A DNA stretch of 5,710 nucleotides, taken from Bacteroidales bacterium (GTDB lineage: Bacteria > Bacteroidota > Bacteroidia > Bacteroidales > WCHB1-69). Where the stretch lies: contig JAISDH010000500.1 in NCBI GenBank assembly GCA_031264975.1, positions 1-5,710 of the forward strand, read 5' to 3'. Within the stretch, counting starts at the first letter, position 1. Each line of letters starts with the position of its first letter. The position numbers and the translations under genes are program-made. Below are positions 1-5,710 of the stretch, piece after piece. A model generated the notes under the pieces. That model did not search any database. It saw only the letters and a list, made by a program, of their open reading frames with translations, and was not told the origin of the DNA.

Positions 1-128
1 AGGGACGGACTCCGGAAGAAACGAGTGGCTTGGTCTGGTTGGGGCTTGAGGCTTTAACATGCTTTTTTCTTGCTTTATTTATAAAAAGTTTTTACTTTTG
101 TATTAGAATTAAACGACCAAACCGACTT

Positions 129-305
129 ATGAATATGTTTGAATCCGAAATCATTCAGTCACCCAAGGTTTTAGACCGACGGGGAAATCTTTCCTTCGCA
201 GAAGGGGGAAATCACATTCCTTTCAGAATAGAGCGTTGCCATTGGATATATGACGTGCCTAGTGGCGAAAAACGTGGTGGACAGTCATTTGAGAATGTTT
301 TATAA
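129..305 (+). pseudogene. Truncated WxcM/FdtA-like sugar 3,4-ketoisomerase (N-terminal remnant)
   Basis: From the ATG at 129 (or the second Met at 135) the product is 58 residues and resembles only the beginning of FdtA/QdtA-type cupins. These isomerise dTDP-4-keto-6-deoxyhexoses to the 3-keto form before amination to 3-amino-3,6-dideoxy sugars. Recognisable blocks are the early DRRGNLSFAEGGNHIPF stretch and the YDVPSGEKRGG stretch that leads into the first cupin strand. Family members are about 130-140 residues. Here the frame stops about ten residues after that point, so most of the cupin barrel is missing, and the family's usual RGGH/RGKH histidine position reads Gln. No continuation was seen before the ACP starts 12 bases later, which suggests deletion rather than a simple frameshift. 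The frame is open to the window edge, so an upstream start at 30 is possible, but that extension does not look like the family. The family call is from memory of conserved motifs. Confidence 0.6.
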
Positions 306-317
306 AAAATAAAAGCT

Positions 318-557
318 ATGACAAATCAAGAAAAATACGATCAATGTTTCATTGACAGTTTTAATGCCCATGAAGATCAATTAAAAGGTCTTGAGTATCA
401 ATCGAGTCCGCTATGGGATTCTATGGGGCACATGCAGTTGATATCTGCTCTGGAGGAGCAGTTTGATATCATGATGGAAACAGATGATATTGTGGATTTA
501 TCATCATACAAAAGAGGGATGTCCATTTTAGCCGAAAAGTACGATGTCCAATTCTAA
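318..557 (+). CDS. Acyl carrier protein (first of two)
   Basis: This is a 79-residue acidic protein with the ACP pattern of a central helix preceded by the phosphopantetheine site. The motif is WDSMGHMQLISALEEQFDI at about residues 33-51, and Ser35 (codon 420-422) is the predicted attachment residue. The DSM/DSL-type site, the following hydrophobic helix and an acidic third region (METDDIVDL) are all in register. It would carry acyl groups as thioesters in the cytoplasm. The ATG follows an A-rich stretch without a strong Shine-Dalgarno, usual for Bacteroidales. Its 3' end overlaps the next gene by 14 bases, so translation of the two is probably coupled. A dedicated ACP inside a polysaccharide locus, rather than the housekeeping AcpP, is inferred from the context. 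Its substrate is unknown. Confidence 0.85.
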   Translation: MTNQEKYDQCFIDSFNAHEDQLKGLEYQSSPLWDSMGHMQLISALEEQFDIMMETDDIVDLSSYKRGMSILAEKYDVQF

Positions 558-1281
558 GTTGTTGGACGGTAAAATTGCCCTTGTAAGCGGTTGCAACAGG
601 GGGATTGGGAGAGCCATTCTCCATACTTTTCTGGAAAATGGGGCAATAGTTTACGCCATTGCCCGAACTCATGGGTCTTTGAACGATTTTGAATCCTGCC
701 CCAATTGCAAGCCAACGTATATGGATGTAACGGATTCATCTGCTGTCAAATCTATTTTTATGCGAATAAAAAAGGAACAGGGACGACTGGACGTTTTAGT
801 GAATAATGCGGGGATGATGAAAGATGCGCTGATTGGAATGATATCGAAAGAGCAAATCGAACAGACCTATTCGGTTAATGTGTTTGCTGTAATAGAGATG
901 ATTCAATATGCATCCAAATTTTTCAAACGCCAACAGTCGGGTGTTATTATCAATTTGGCATCTATTATGGGTGTGAACGGAAATCCCGGACAACTTCTTT
1001 ACAGTTCAACAAAAGGAGCCATTGTGACATTGACCAAGTCTGCGGCGAAAGAATTGGCGCCTTACAAAATACGGGTAAATGCCATTGCGCCGGGAGCTAT
1101 AGATACAGATATGTTGCGTTCTATTGGAGAAGACAATGTTAGTAAGCTATTGAAAAATATATATTCCGGCAAATTGGGGGTAGCGGAAGATGTTGCCAAA
1201 ACCGCTCTTTTTTTGGCAAGTGATTTATCGGAATATGTGACAGGGCAAATTATTGGTGTAGACGGAGGTATGATTGTATGA
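544..1281 (+). CDS. FabG-like short-chain dehydrogenase/reductase
   Basis: This is a complete 245-residue classical SDR, the usual length for FabG (3-oxoacyl-ACP reductase). Visible motifs are the nucleotide-binding SGCNRGIG (residues 15-22), a DVTD segment (61-64), NNAG (87-90), Asn111, and the catalytic Ser140, Tyr153 and Lys157 (YSSTK). The IAPGAIDTDM segment (181-190) follows, and the C-terminus has the FabG-like VTGQIIGVDGGM. The catalytic tetrad is intact, so an active NAD(P)H-dependent reductase is expected. The start at 544 lies inside the preceding ACP gene (14-base overlap), which favours joint action on an ACP-bound 3-oxoacyl group. Sugar or polyol dehydrogenases of the same fold cannot be excluded from sequence alone. 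A CPNC pair at residues 52-55 is unusual at this position but has no assigned meaning. Confidence 0.88.
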   Translation: MSNSKLLDGKIALVSGCNRGIGRAILHTFLENGAIVYAIARTHGSLNDFESCPNCKPTYMDVTDSSAVKSIFMRIKKEQGRLDVLVNNAGMMKDALIGMISKEQIEQTYSVNVFAVIEMIQYASKFFKRQQSGVIINLASIMGVNGNPGQLLYSSTKGAIVTLTKSAAKELAPYKIRVNAIAPGAIDTDMLRSIGEDNVSKLLKNIYSGKLGVAEDVAKTALFLASDLSEYVTGQIIGVDGGMIV

Positions 1282-1706
1282 TGTAAATAATCCGGTTGCC
1301 TTTAATGAGTAGGGCAAAATTCTTGCATATTATAGATATTTGCTGAATTATAGAAACGAACTTGGAGAGATTTTATCCCGGGGTTTGGTTTTTTGTTTGT
1401 GTTCCAAGAACTGTTTTTGAAAAAATGTTCGTACCTTTACGGTGAAACTGAGAGTCGCTAGTAGGTGATGCTTGAATTTCGTGGTACAATTTTTTGGAAA
1501 ATAGTAATGTATGTCCTTGAGTTATTTTGTGTTTGATTATTCGCCCCTGGGTCAGGGAGAGAAATTGGACCTTTGTTTTTTTGCTGATTTGTGCTCCGGA
1601 TTGGATGAAGATTTGAGGGGGAATAGAGGGTATGGAAGTGCTCGAACTGCTGGTTACCCGTTTCTGCCTGAAGCCATATCATTATTCGAAAATATTAATT
1701 GATTGA
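1282..1706 (+). promoter_or_regulatory. Intergenic region and probable upxY leader
   Basis: This 425-base stretch separates the first SDR from upxY and should contain the end of the upstream operon and the promoter and leader of the capsule operon. No convincing Rho-independent terminator follows the SDR stop. No full Bacteroides promoter (TTTG, about 20 bases, TAnnTTTG) was found. The nearest -7-like match is TACCTTTA at 1432-1439, which lacks a -33 partner. Small inverted repeats are present: GTTC-CAA-GAAC at 1401-1411, ACGAAC (1356-1361) with GTTCGT (1427-1432), CTTGGA (1361-1366) with TCCAAG (1403-1408), and CCCTG-GGT-CAGGG at 1545-1557. In characterised Bacteroides capsule loci the untranslated leader before upxY is where the UpxY protein acts to prevent premature termination. 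Assigning that role here rests on position. Confidence 0.5.
1545..1582 (+). promoter_or_regulatory. Possible attenuator-like hairpins in the upxY leader
   Basis: CCCTG (1545-1549) and CAGGG (1553-1557) can pair as a 5-bp GC-rich hairpin with a GGT loop. The same bases GGTC (1550-1553) can instead pair with GACC (1568-1571), which is followed directly by a T-rich run (1572-1582). The two pairings exclude each other, as in an attenuator. The second stem is only 4 bp with a large loop, so this is weak. Confidence 0.18.
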
Positions 1707-2330
1707 TTGGCCGTGAACGAAGAAATAACTGATAAAAATCTCCATTTTTGCAATGACACTCATCCTGAGTCACATGTCTCTTGTCTTGATTCTCAACCGC
1801 TTTGGTATGTTTTATTTGCGGCTAACGGCAAGGCGGGAAAAATTAAACCGTATTTGGATGAGGTGGGGATAGAGTGTTTCTTCCCTTTGTATTCCAAGGA
1901 GAGAAAAATCAGAGGATCGGAAAGATATGAGAGGATTTTTCTCCCTCTGTTGAGTAATTTGATTTTTGTGAAATCTTCAAAAGAGAGCCTTAATCCTGTA
2001 TTGGAGGAAGTGAAATCGGATCTTAATATTTCTTCGGACTTGTATTATAGGGATCTCTGTAGCAAAAAGGGGATTGTCGTTCCCGAGAATCAAATGCAGA
2101 ATTTTATTGCTGTTGCTGGAAATGAAAAAGAACAAGTGATCTATCTTTCCAATGAGGAGGTGAACTTGAAAAAGGGGATGAAAGTGAGAATCACAGGTGG
2201 GGTGTTCACGGGAATAGAAGGTGTATTTATGCGGATCAAGGGGGATAAGAGGTTGGTCGTAAGTATTCCTGATTTGTTTTCAGTGGCAACGGCCTATATT
2301 CCTTCATGTCATGTACAAACGATAGAATAA
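1707..2330 (+). CDS. upxY: UpxY-family transcription antiterminator (NusG-like)
   Basis: This product of up to 207 residues is a specialised NusG paralogue. An NGN domain starts at about residue 32 (PLWYVLFAAN) and includes GIECFFPLY (54-62) and LSNLIFVKS (82-90). The UpxY-typical segment PENQMQNFIAVAGN (126-139) follows, then a KOW motif in MKVRITGGVFTGIEGVF (158-174). UpxY proteins bind the elongating RNA polymerase of their own operon and stop premature termination in its leader, allowing transcription of the long capsule operon. There is no early ATG: an in-frame stop lies at 1704-1706, so translation must begin at TTG 1707 or GTG 1713, and I report the longer form. About 30 residues before the NGN domain exceed the usual short N-terminus. 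The next gene is not a recognisable UpxZ, the partner that commonly follows. It marks 1707 onward as a new operon. Confidence 0.9.
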   Translation: MAVNEEITDKNLHFCNDTHPESHVSCLDSQPLWYVLFAANGKAGKIKPYLDEVGIECFFPLYSKERKIRGSERYERIFLPLLSNLIFVKSSKESLNPVLEEVKSDLNISSDLYYRDLCSKKGIVVPENQMQNFIAVAGNEKEQVIYLSNEEVNLKKGMKVRITGGVFTGIEGVFMRIKGDKRLVVSIPDLFSVATAYIPSCHVQTIE

Positions 2331-2377
2331 AAGAGGCTTTTAAGTGTAGAATTTGAATGCAGGAGAAAAGATAGTTT

Positions 2378-4189
2378 ATGATTTCCATTATTGATAAAGT
2401 TGAATGTTGTGGCTGCAATGCATGCGGCGATGTTTGTGGACATAAGGCCATAACATTCGTGACAGATATGGAAGGCTTTTGGTATCCCGAAGTTGATGAG
2501 GAGAAATGTACTGATTGTGACTTGTGTGACAAGGTGTGCCCCATAATCAATGTCAAGGAATTGAAGAAGAATGATTTGGAAGAACCGGATTGTTATGCAG
2601 CCAAACATAAAAATTTGGAGGTCGTGTTTGACAGTACTTCCGGCGGATTGTTTTCCGCATTGGCAGAAAAAACATATCGCGATGGCGGTTATGTGGGAGG
2701 AGCGCTCTATGACGCCAAATTTTCCGTAAAACATTTTATTTCGAATGACAAAAAGGATCTATTGGCACTGCGTAGTTCCAAGTATGTACAGAGCGACCTG
2801 TTGGGTTTCTATAGAAAAGTAAAAGACATTGTTAGAAAGGGCGAGAAAGGGCTGGTTTGCGGGTGTCCCTGCCAAATGGCAGCATTGCGTGCTTTCTTGA
2901 AAAAGGATTACGAGAACCTGATTATCGTCGATTTTATTTGTCGTGGCATTAATTCTCCTCTAGTGGGCAAAAAATACACGGAATCACTAGAAGAGAAATA
3001 CAATTCTACTGTAATCTGGCAAAAAGCAAAAAATAAAGAATTGGGTTGGAGAAACTTAACCGCAAAATATCGTTTTGCTGATGGGCAAATTGTTCATGTA
3101 ACCAAGGATGAAAATTTATTTACGCGAGGCTATTTGCACACAAATGTTTTTTGTCGTCCCTCATGCTATAGTTGTCCATTTAAGGGCTTTCCCCGTATGG
3201 CTGATATAACCTTGGCTGATTTTTGGGGAATAGAAAATGTGGATAAATCGATGGATGACAACCTTGGAACTTCACTTGTTATGGTTAATTCGAGAAAAGG
3301 GCAGGCTTATTACGAGTCCATTCAGCAAAAAATCAAATCGGTGAGAGTTCCTTTTGCTTCTACTCTTGCCGGTAATCCGGCTTTAGTGCAACCGCTAGAT
3401 CCTCCTAGAGTAGACAGAGATGCTTTTTTTGTGGATTTACAAAATAGCGATTTTACGGCTGTTGCGAATAAGTACTTTCCATTTGTTCGCTCGAAAAAAC
3501 AACGGTTAAAAGAACTCTTGCGTGGATATTGGTGTGTTTGCAAAACGATACAGTTCAAATTTTGGCCCTTCTGTCAATTCATATACTATAATTTTCTCCG
3601 AAAGAATATCAAAACAAATAAAGAGAATATAGGATATTTGATGCCGGCGCCATATTCAGTTATACAAATTGGAAAAAAAGCAAAAGTTCAATTAAATGCA
3701 GTGTTGAGAATAGGAGTAAAAAAAATCCGGAAATCAAAGTTGGAAACGAGGCTGCTGGTTGATGATGGCGGTACGTTAATTGTCAACGGCTGGTTTGAAT
3801 TTGGATATGGTTCCGACATAGAAGTTTTCCGTGGTGGACAACTGTTAATTGGAGGAAATCATGGAGGTGGAACAAATATCAATGCGACTATAATCTGCGC
3901 CGAGAGAATTGAAATAGGAGGACATGTTATGATAGGGAGAAACGTAACCATAAGAGATAATAATGGCGATCACTACTTGTCGCAACAGGGATATAAAAAT
4001 GCCAGACCTGTTGTCATTGGAAACCACGTGTGGTTATGCGAAGGTTGTACTATCATGTCGGGGGTAAAGATAGGGGATGGAGCGATTGTTGGTGCACATG
4101 CAGTGGTTTATACTAATGTGCCGGCAAATTCATTAGTGTCCGGCAATCCGGCTAAAGTTGTTCAGACAGATGTCTATTGGAAGTACTAG
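2378..4189 (+). CDS. Fusion: two-cluster ferredoxin/FrhB-type oxidoreductase + left-handed beta-helix acyltransferase
   Basis: This is one uninterrupted 603-codon frame; AGGAG at 2361-2365 lies 12 bases before the ATG. Residues 1-60 hold two ferredoxin-like CX2CX2CX3C [4Fe-4S] sites (Cys10/13/16/20 and Cys44/47/50/54). Residues about 70-350 match the coenzyme F420 hydrogenase/dehydrogenase beta (FrhB) family: STSGGLFSAL near 87, CGCPCQMAALRAF near 161, and CRPSCYSCPFKG with DITLADFWG at 259-284. After a basic, aromatic junction (about 371-400), residues 420-603 form a hexapeptide-repeat acyltransferase with candidate catalytic His532 (RDNNGDHYL), VVIGNHVWLCEGCTI and the terminal VSGNPAKVV. 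FrhB-like proteins are common in Bacteroides capsule loci, usually as separate genes; their electron donor and substrate are unclear, and F420 itself is not expected in this group. The acyltransferase half probably O- or N-acylates a sugar. Fusion of the two halves is unusual. Confidence 0.88.
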   Translation: MISIIDKVECCGCNACGDVCGHKAITFVTDMEGFWYPEVDEEKCTDCDLCDKVCPIINVKELKKNDLEEPDCYAAKHKNLEVVFDSTSGGLFSALAEKTYRDGGYVGGALYDAKFSVKHFISNDKKDLLALRSSKYVQSDLLGFYRKVKDIVRKGEKGLVCGCPCQMAALRAFLKKDYENLIIVDFICRGINSPLVGKKYTESLEEKYNSTVIWQKAKNKELGWRNLTAKYRFADGQIVHVTKDENLFTRGYLHTNVFCRPSCYSCPFKGFPRMADITLADFWGIENVDKSMDDNLGTSLVMVNSRKGQAYYESIQQKIKSVRVPFASTLAGNPALVQPLDPPRVDRDAFFVDLQNSDFTAVANKYFPFVRSKKQRLKELLRGYWCVCKTIQFKFWPFCQFIYYNFLRKNIKTNKENIGYLMPAPYSVIQIGKKAKVQLNAVLRIGVKKIRKSKLETRLLVDDGGTLIVNGWFEFGYGSDIEVFRGGQLLIGGNHGGGTNINATIICAERIEIGGHVMIGRNVTIRDNNGDHYLSQQGYKNARPVVIGNHVWLCEGCTIMSGVKIGDGAIVGAHAVVYTNVPANSLVSGNPAKVVQTDVYWKY

Positions 4190-4247
4190 AAAGAGAATAC
4201 ATAGAATATAATATTATTAGAATCATTAATCATTAAAATTTTTATTT
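4190..4247 (+). other. AT-rich spacer before the second ACP
   Basis: These 58 bases are almost all A and T and contain a close direct repeat (AATCATTA, then AATCATTAAAA). A similar AATCATT occurs just before the ATG at 5566. The sequence resembles the AT-rich ribosome-loading regions of Bacteroidales. No promoter with both elements was found and no terminator-like hairpin is evident, so read-through within one operon is likely. Confidence 0.35.
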
Positions 4248-4478
4248 ATGAACCTACAAGAATTTATTGGGAATTTTGCAGCGCAGTTTGATGAAACTGA
4301 TGCAAGTGTTTTTACTCCGGAAACCGAGTTCAAGGCATTAGACGAATGGTCGTCATTGTCTGCGTTATCAATCATTGCCATGGTGGACGAAGAATACGAC
4401 GTTTCACTGAAAGGTAACGATATTGTTAGTGCAGAGACAATTGAGGATTTATATCAGATTGTAAACAGAAAAATGTAA
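4248..4478 (+). CDS. Acyl carrier protein (second of two)
   Basis: This is a 76-residue acidic protein of ACP length and pattern. The motif LDEWSSLSALSIIAMVDEEYDV (residues 31-52, quoted as two overlapping halves: LDEWSSLSAL and LSIIAMVDEEYDV) places the phosphopantetheine serine at Ser36 (codon 4353-4355). The usual Asp before it is Ser35, a variation seen in specialised ACPs. It ends with an ETIEDLYQIV helix typical of the fourth ACP helix. The sequence differs clearly from the ACP at 318-557, so the two are not a recent duplication. The stop TAA overlaps the ATG of the KAS III gene by one base (TAATG), implying translational coupling and a working pair. It would carry the acyl chain extended or primed by KAS III and reduced by the SDR downstream; the acyl group is unknown. 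Confidence 0.88.
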   Translation: MNLQEFIGNFAAQFDETDASVFTPETEFKALDEWSSLSALSIIAMVDEEYDVSLKGNDIVSAETIEDLYQIVNRKM

Positions 4479-5553
4479 TGGCATTTTTTGAATTTAAAAA
4501 CATTCAGATTGTTGGCTTTTCGGCGGCTGTACCAAAACAGGTTGTTGTTACTAATAGTCTATCAAAAGACTATGACAGCGCCGATTTTGTGAGAGCAACG
4601 GGAATAGAAAAAAAGCGCATAGGCAACTTTACGACCTCCGATTTGTGTTATGAAGCCACGCTACAGTTGCTGTCGGATTTATCTTGGGAAAAAGGGGATG
4701 TTGATGCTTTAATATTTGTGTCCCAATCAGCGGATTATATTTTGCCGGCAACGGCTTGTATTTTGCAAGATAGATTGGGGTTAAGTAAGGAGTGTTATGC
4801 TTTAGATATTTCATTGGGTTGCTCCGGATGGACATACGGATTGAGTGTTGCGTCCGGTCTGTTATCAGATAATGGAATGAAAAAGGCATTGCTTCTGGTC
4901 GGTGATGCAAAACCACATGCAGAACAAGAGCGTGATCCATTGTTTGGAGATGCGGGAACTGTTACCGCTGTTGCTTTTTGTCCCCCCCCCCCCCCCCCCC
5001 CGCCCCGCCCCGCCCGCGCGCGAAAGGTAATGAAAACTTTCTTTATTTCCATGCGGGAACTGACGGTTCCGGTTTTGATGCCATTATAATTCCAGATGGT
5101 GGTTCAAGAAATCAATTCACGAAAGAGTCTTTAAATCTTGAGCAAGGAAATGATGGGATTTCAAGGCATCGACTACAAACGGTAATAAATGGAATGGACG
5201 TATTCGCTTTTGGTATAACAACTGTCCCTAAATCGATAAAAAAATTCATGGAAAACTTTCATATTGATCACGATTGTGTCGACTTTTTTATTTTCCATCA
5301 AGCAAATAAAGCAATGAACGAAAAGATCAGAGAAAAATTAAAAATAGAGCCAGAGAAAGTCCCCCATTCTTTACATGAGTTTGGGAATACATCTTCTGCG
5401 TCTATTCCGCTAACAATTGTTACGCAAATAGCGGAACAAATCAAAAACAAAGAAACAAGATTTGTCGCATGCGGTTTTGGAGTAGGACTCTCATGGTGTA
5501 CCGTGTTTTTCAAAACGAACAATCCTGTTATTTCAAAATTAGTAGAACTTTAA
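4478..5553 (+). pseudogene. FabH-like 3-oxoacyl-ACP synthase III, frame broken by a GC-only block
   Basis: KAS III enzymes condense an acyl-CoA or acyl-ACP starter with malonyl-ACP. The first frame runs from 4478 and contains the nucleophile Cys115 in SLGCSGW (codon 4820-4822) and LFGDAGTVTAVAF. It then enters the C/G block at 4982-5022, loses register and ends at 5089 after 203 residues. The correct frame resumes at 5023 (KGNENFLYF, GTDGSGFDAIIIPDGG) with the catalytic His in FHQAN (codon 5296-5298) and Asn in EFGNTSSASIP (codon 5386-5388), stopping at 5551-5553. Dropping exactly the 41-base block joins the halves in frame as 344 residues, a normal FabH length with a complete Cys-His-Asn triad. 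The gene is therefore probably intact in the organism, and the break is probably an artefact or, less likely, a phase-variable state. The apparent start at TTG 4978 of the second half is not a real gene start. Confidence 0.85.
4982..5022. repeat. 41-base C/G-only low-complexity block with a 20-C run
   Basis: Positions 4982-5001 are 20 consecutive C. Positions 5002-5022 are C interrupted by ever more frequent single G, ending in alternating CG. No A or T occurs in 41 bases, in the middle of an AT-rich gene. Read on the minus strand it degrades from alternating CG into a pure G run, the look of a poly-G tail from two-colour Illumina chemistry built into an assembly. The flanks are ordinary coding sequence that fits together without it. 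Confidence 0.9.
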
Positions 5554-5565
5554 AATTTAATCATT

Positions 5566-5710
5566 ATGTCGTATTATAATCCATTTTCATTAGAAGGAAA
5601 AACAATATTGGTCACCGGCGCCTCGTCCGGGATCGGACAGGCTATTGCGATAGAATGTTCAAAAATGGGGGCCAAAATGGTCATTACCGGTCGCAATGAC
5701 GCAAGATTAA
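5566..5710 (+). CDS. Short-chain dehydrogenase/reductase, N-terminal part (runs off the window)
   Basis: The ATG at 5566, 12 bases after the KAS III stop, opens a frame that continues to the window end (48 codons visible). Residues 10-24 contain the Rossmann start GKTILVTGASSGIG, with the TGASSGIG motif at 17-24. The segment GAKMVITGRN (35-44) follows; Gly42-Arg43 at the end of the second strand favours NADP(H) over NAD(H). It is a classical SDR of the FabG type by its N-terminus, but the catalytic Ser-Tyr-Lys lie outside the window, so activity cannot be judged. Position after ACP and KAS III suggests reduction of the 3-oxoacyl-ACP made by that pair. It is a second, distinct SDR from the one at 544-1281 (TGASSGIG against SGCNRGIG). 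Confidence 0.88.
   Translation, partial: MSYYNPFSLEGKTILVTGASSGIGQAIAIECSKMGAKMVITGRNDARL

Noticed and set aside
30..128. Upstream extension of the FdtA-like remnant from an ATG at 30
   Set aside because: The hydrophobic extension is not part of the ketoisomerase family. The match begins near 135, and the extension may be chance read-through or the tail of an unrecognised gene.
1432..1439. Bacteroides -7 promoter element TACCTTTA
   Set aside because: There is no TTTG-type -33 element at the required 19-21 base spacing, so it is not called as a promoter.
1511..1702. 63-codon + strand frame before upxY
   Set aside because: It has no recognisable family, an atypical composition, and spans the hairpin-containing leader; an open frame of this length is expected by chance.
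2309..2734. 141-codon minus-strand frame
   Set aside because: It is antisense to the conserved iron-sulfur region of the fusion gene, with no recognisable motifs.
4629..4940. 103-codon minus-strand frame
   Set aside because: It is the shadow of the KAS III N-terminal half, including the active-site cysteine region.
4795..5052. Minus-strand frame with a polyglycine run
   Set aside because: The glycines are the reverse complement of the C/G block and the rest is antisense to KAS III.
4978..5553. Separate gene starting at TTG 4978 with a proline-rich N-terminus
   Set aside because: The proline-rich start is only translated poly-C; the rest is the C-terminal half of the KAS III at 4478.
1..5710. 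tRNA, rRNA, CRISPR array or insertion sequence
   Set aside because: No cloverleaf, regularly spaced repeat, transposase or terminal inverted repeats were seen on either strand.

Overview
The window looks like a piece of a capsular or exopolysaccharide locus from a member of the Bacteroidales (Bacteroides, Phocaeicola or Parabacteroides type). The strongest pointer is a UpxY-family NusG-like antiterminator (1707-2330), the hallmark first gene of Bacteroides capsule operons. AT-rich DNA, weak Shine-Dalgarno sites and the other gene families agree. All identified genes are on the + strand. Family calls come from reading motifs and recalling families; no search was run.

Left part (1-1281): a truncated start of a WxcM/FdtA-type nucleotide-sugar ketoisomerase (129-305), then a small acyl carrier protein (318-557) overlapping by 14 bases an intact FabG-like short-chain dehydrogenase/reductase (544-1281). 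This looks like the tail of one biosynthetic operon. A 425-base stretch without a convincing gene follows (1282-1706). It should hold the end of that operon and the promoter and leader of the next, but no clear promoter or terminator is visible, only some small inverted repeats.

Right part (1707-5710): a second operon begins with upxY. Next comes a 603-residue fusion of a two-cluster ferredoxin/FrhB-type oxidoreductase with a left-handed beta-helix acyltransferase (2378-4189). Then follow a second ACP (4248-4478), a FabH-like ketoacyl-ACP synthase III (4478-5553) and the start of a second SDR (5566 to the window edge). ACP, KAS III and SDR together suggest synthesis of a short acyl or 3-hydroxyacyl group on a dedicated carrier, perhaps for transfer by the beta-helix acyltransferase to a capsule sugar. 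This pathway is inference.

The most striking anomaly is a 41-base block of only C and G (4982-5022, beginning with 20 C) inside the KAS III gene. It breaks the frame, and removing exactly these 41 bases restores a continuous 344-codon gene with an intact Cys-His-Asn triad. It resembles a poly-G sequencing or assembly artefact more than biology, but a slippage-prone on/off tract cannot be excluded from the sequence alone.
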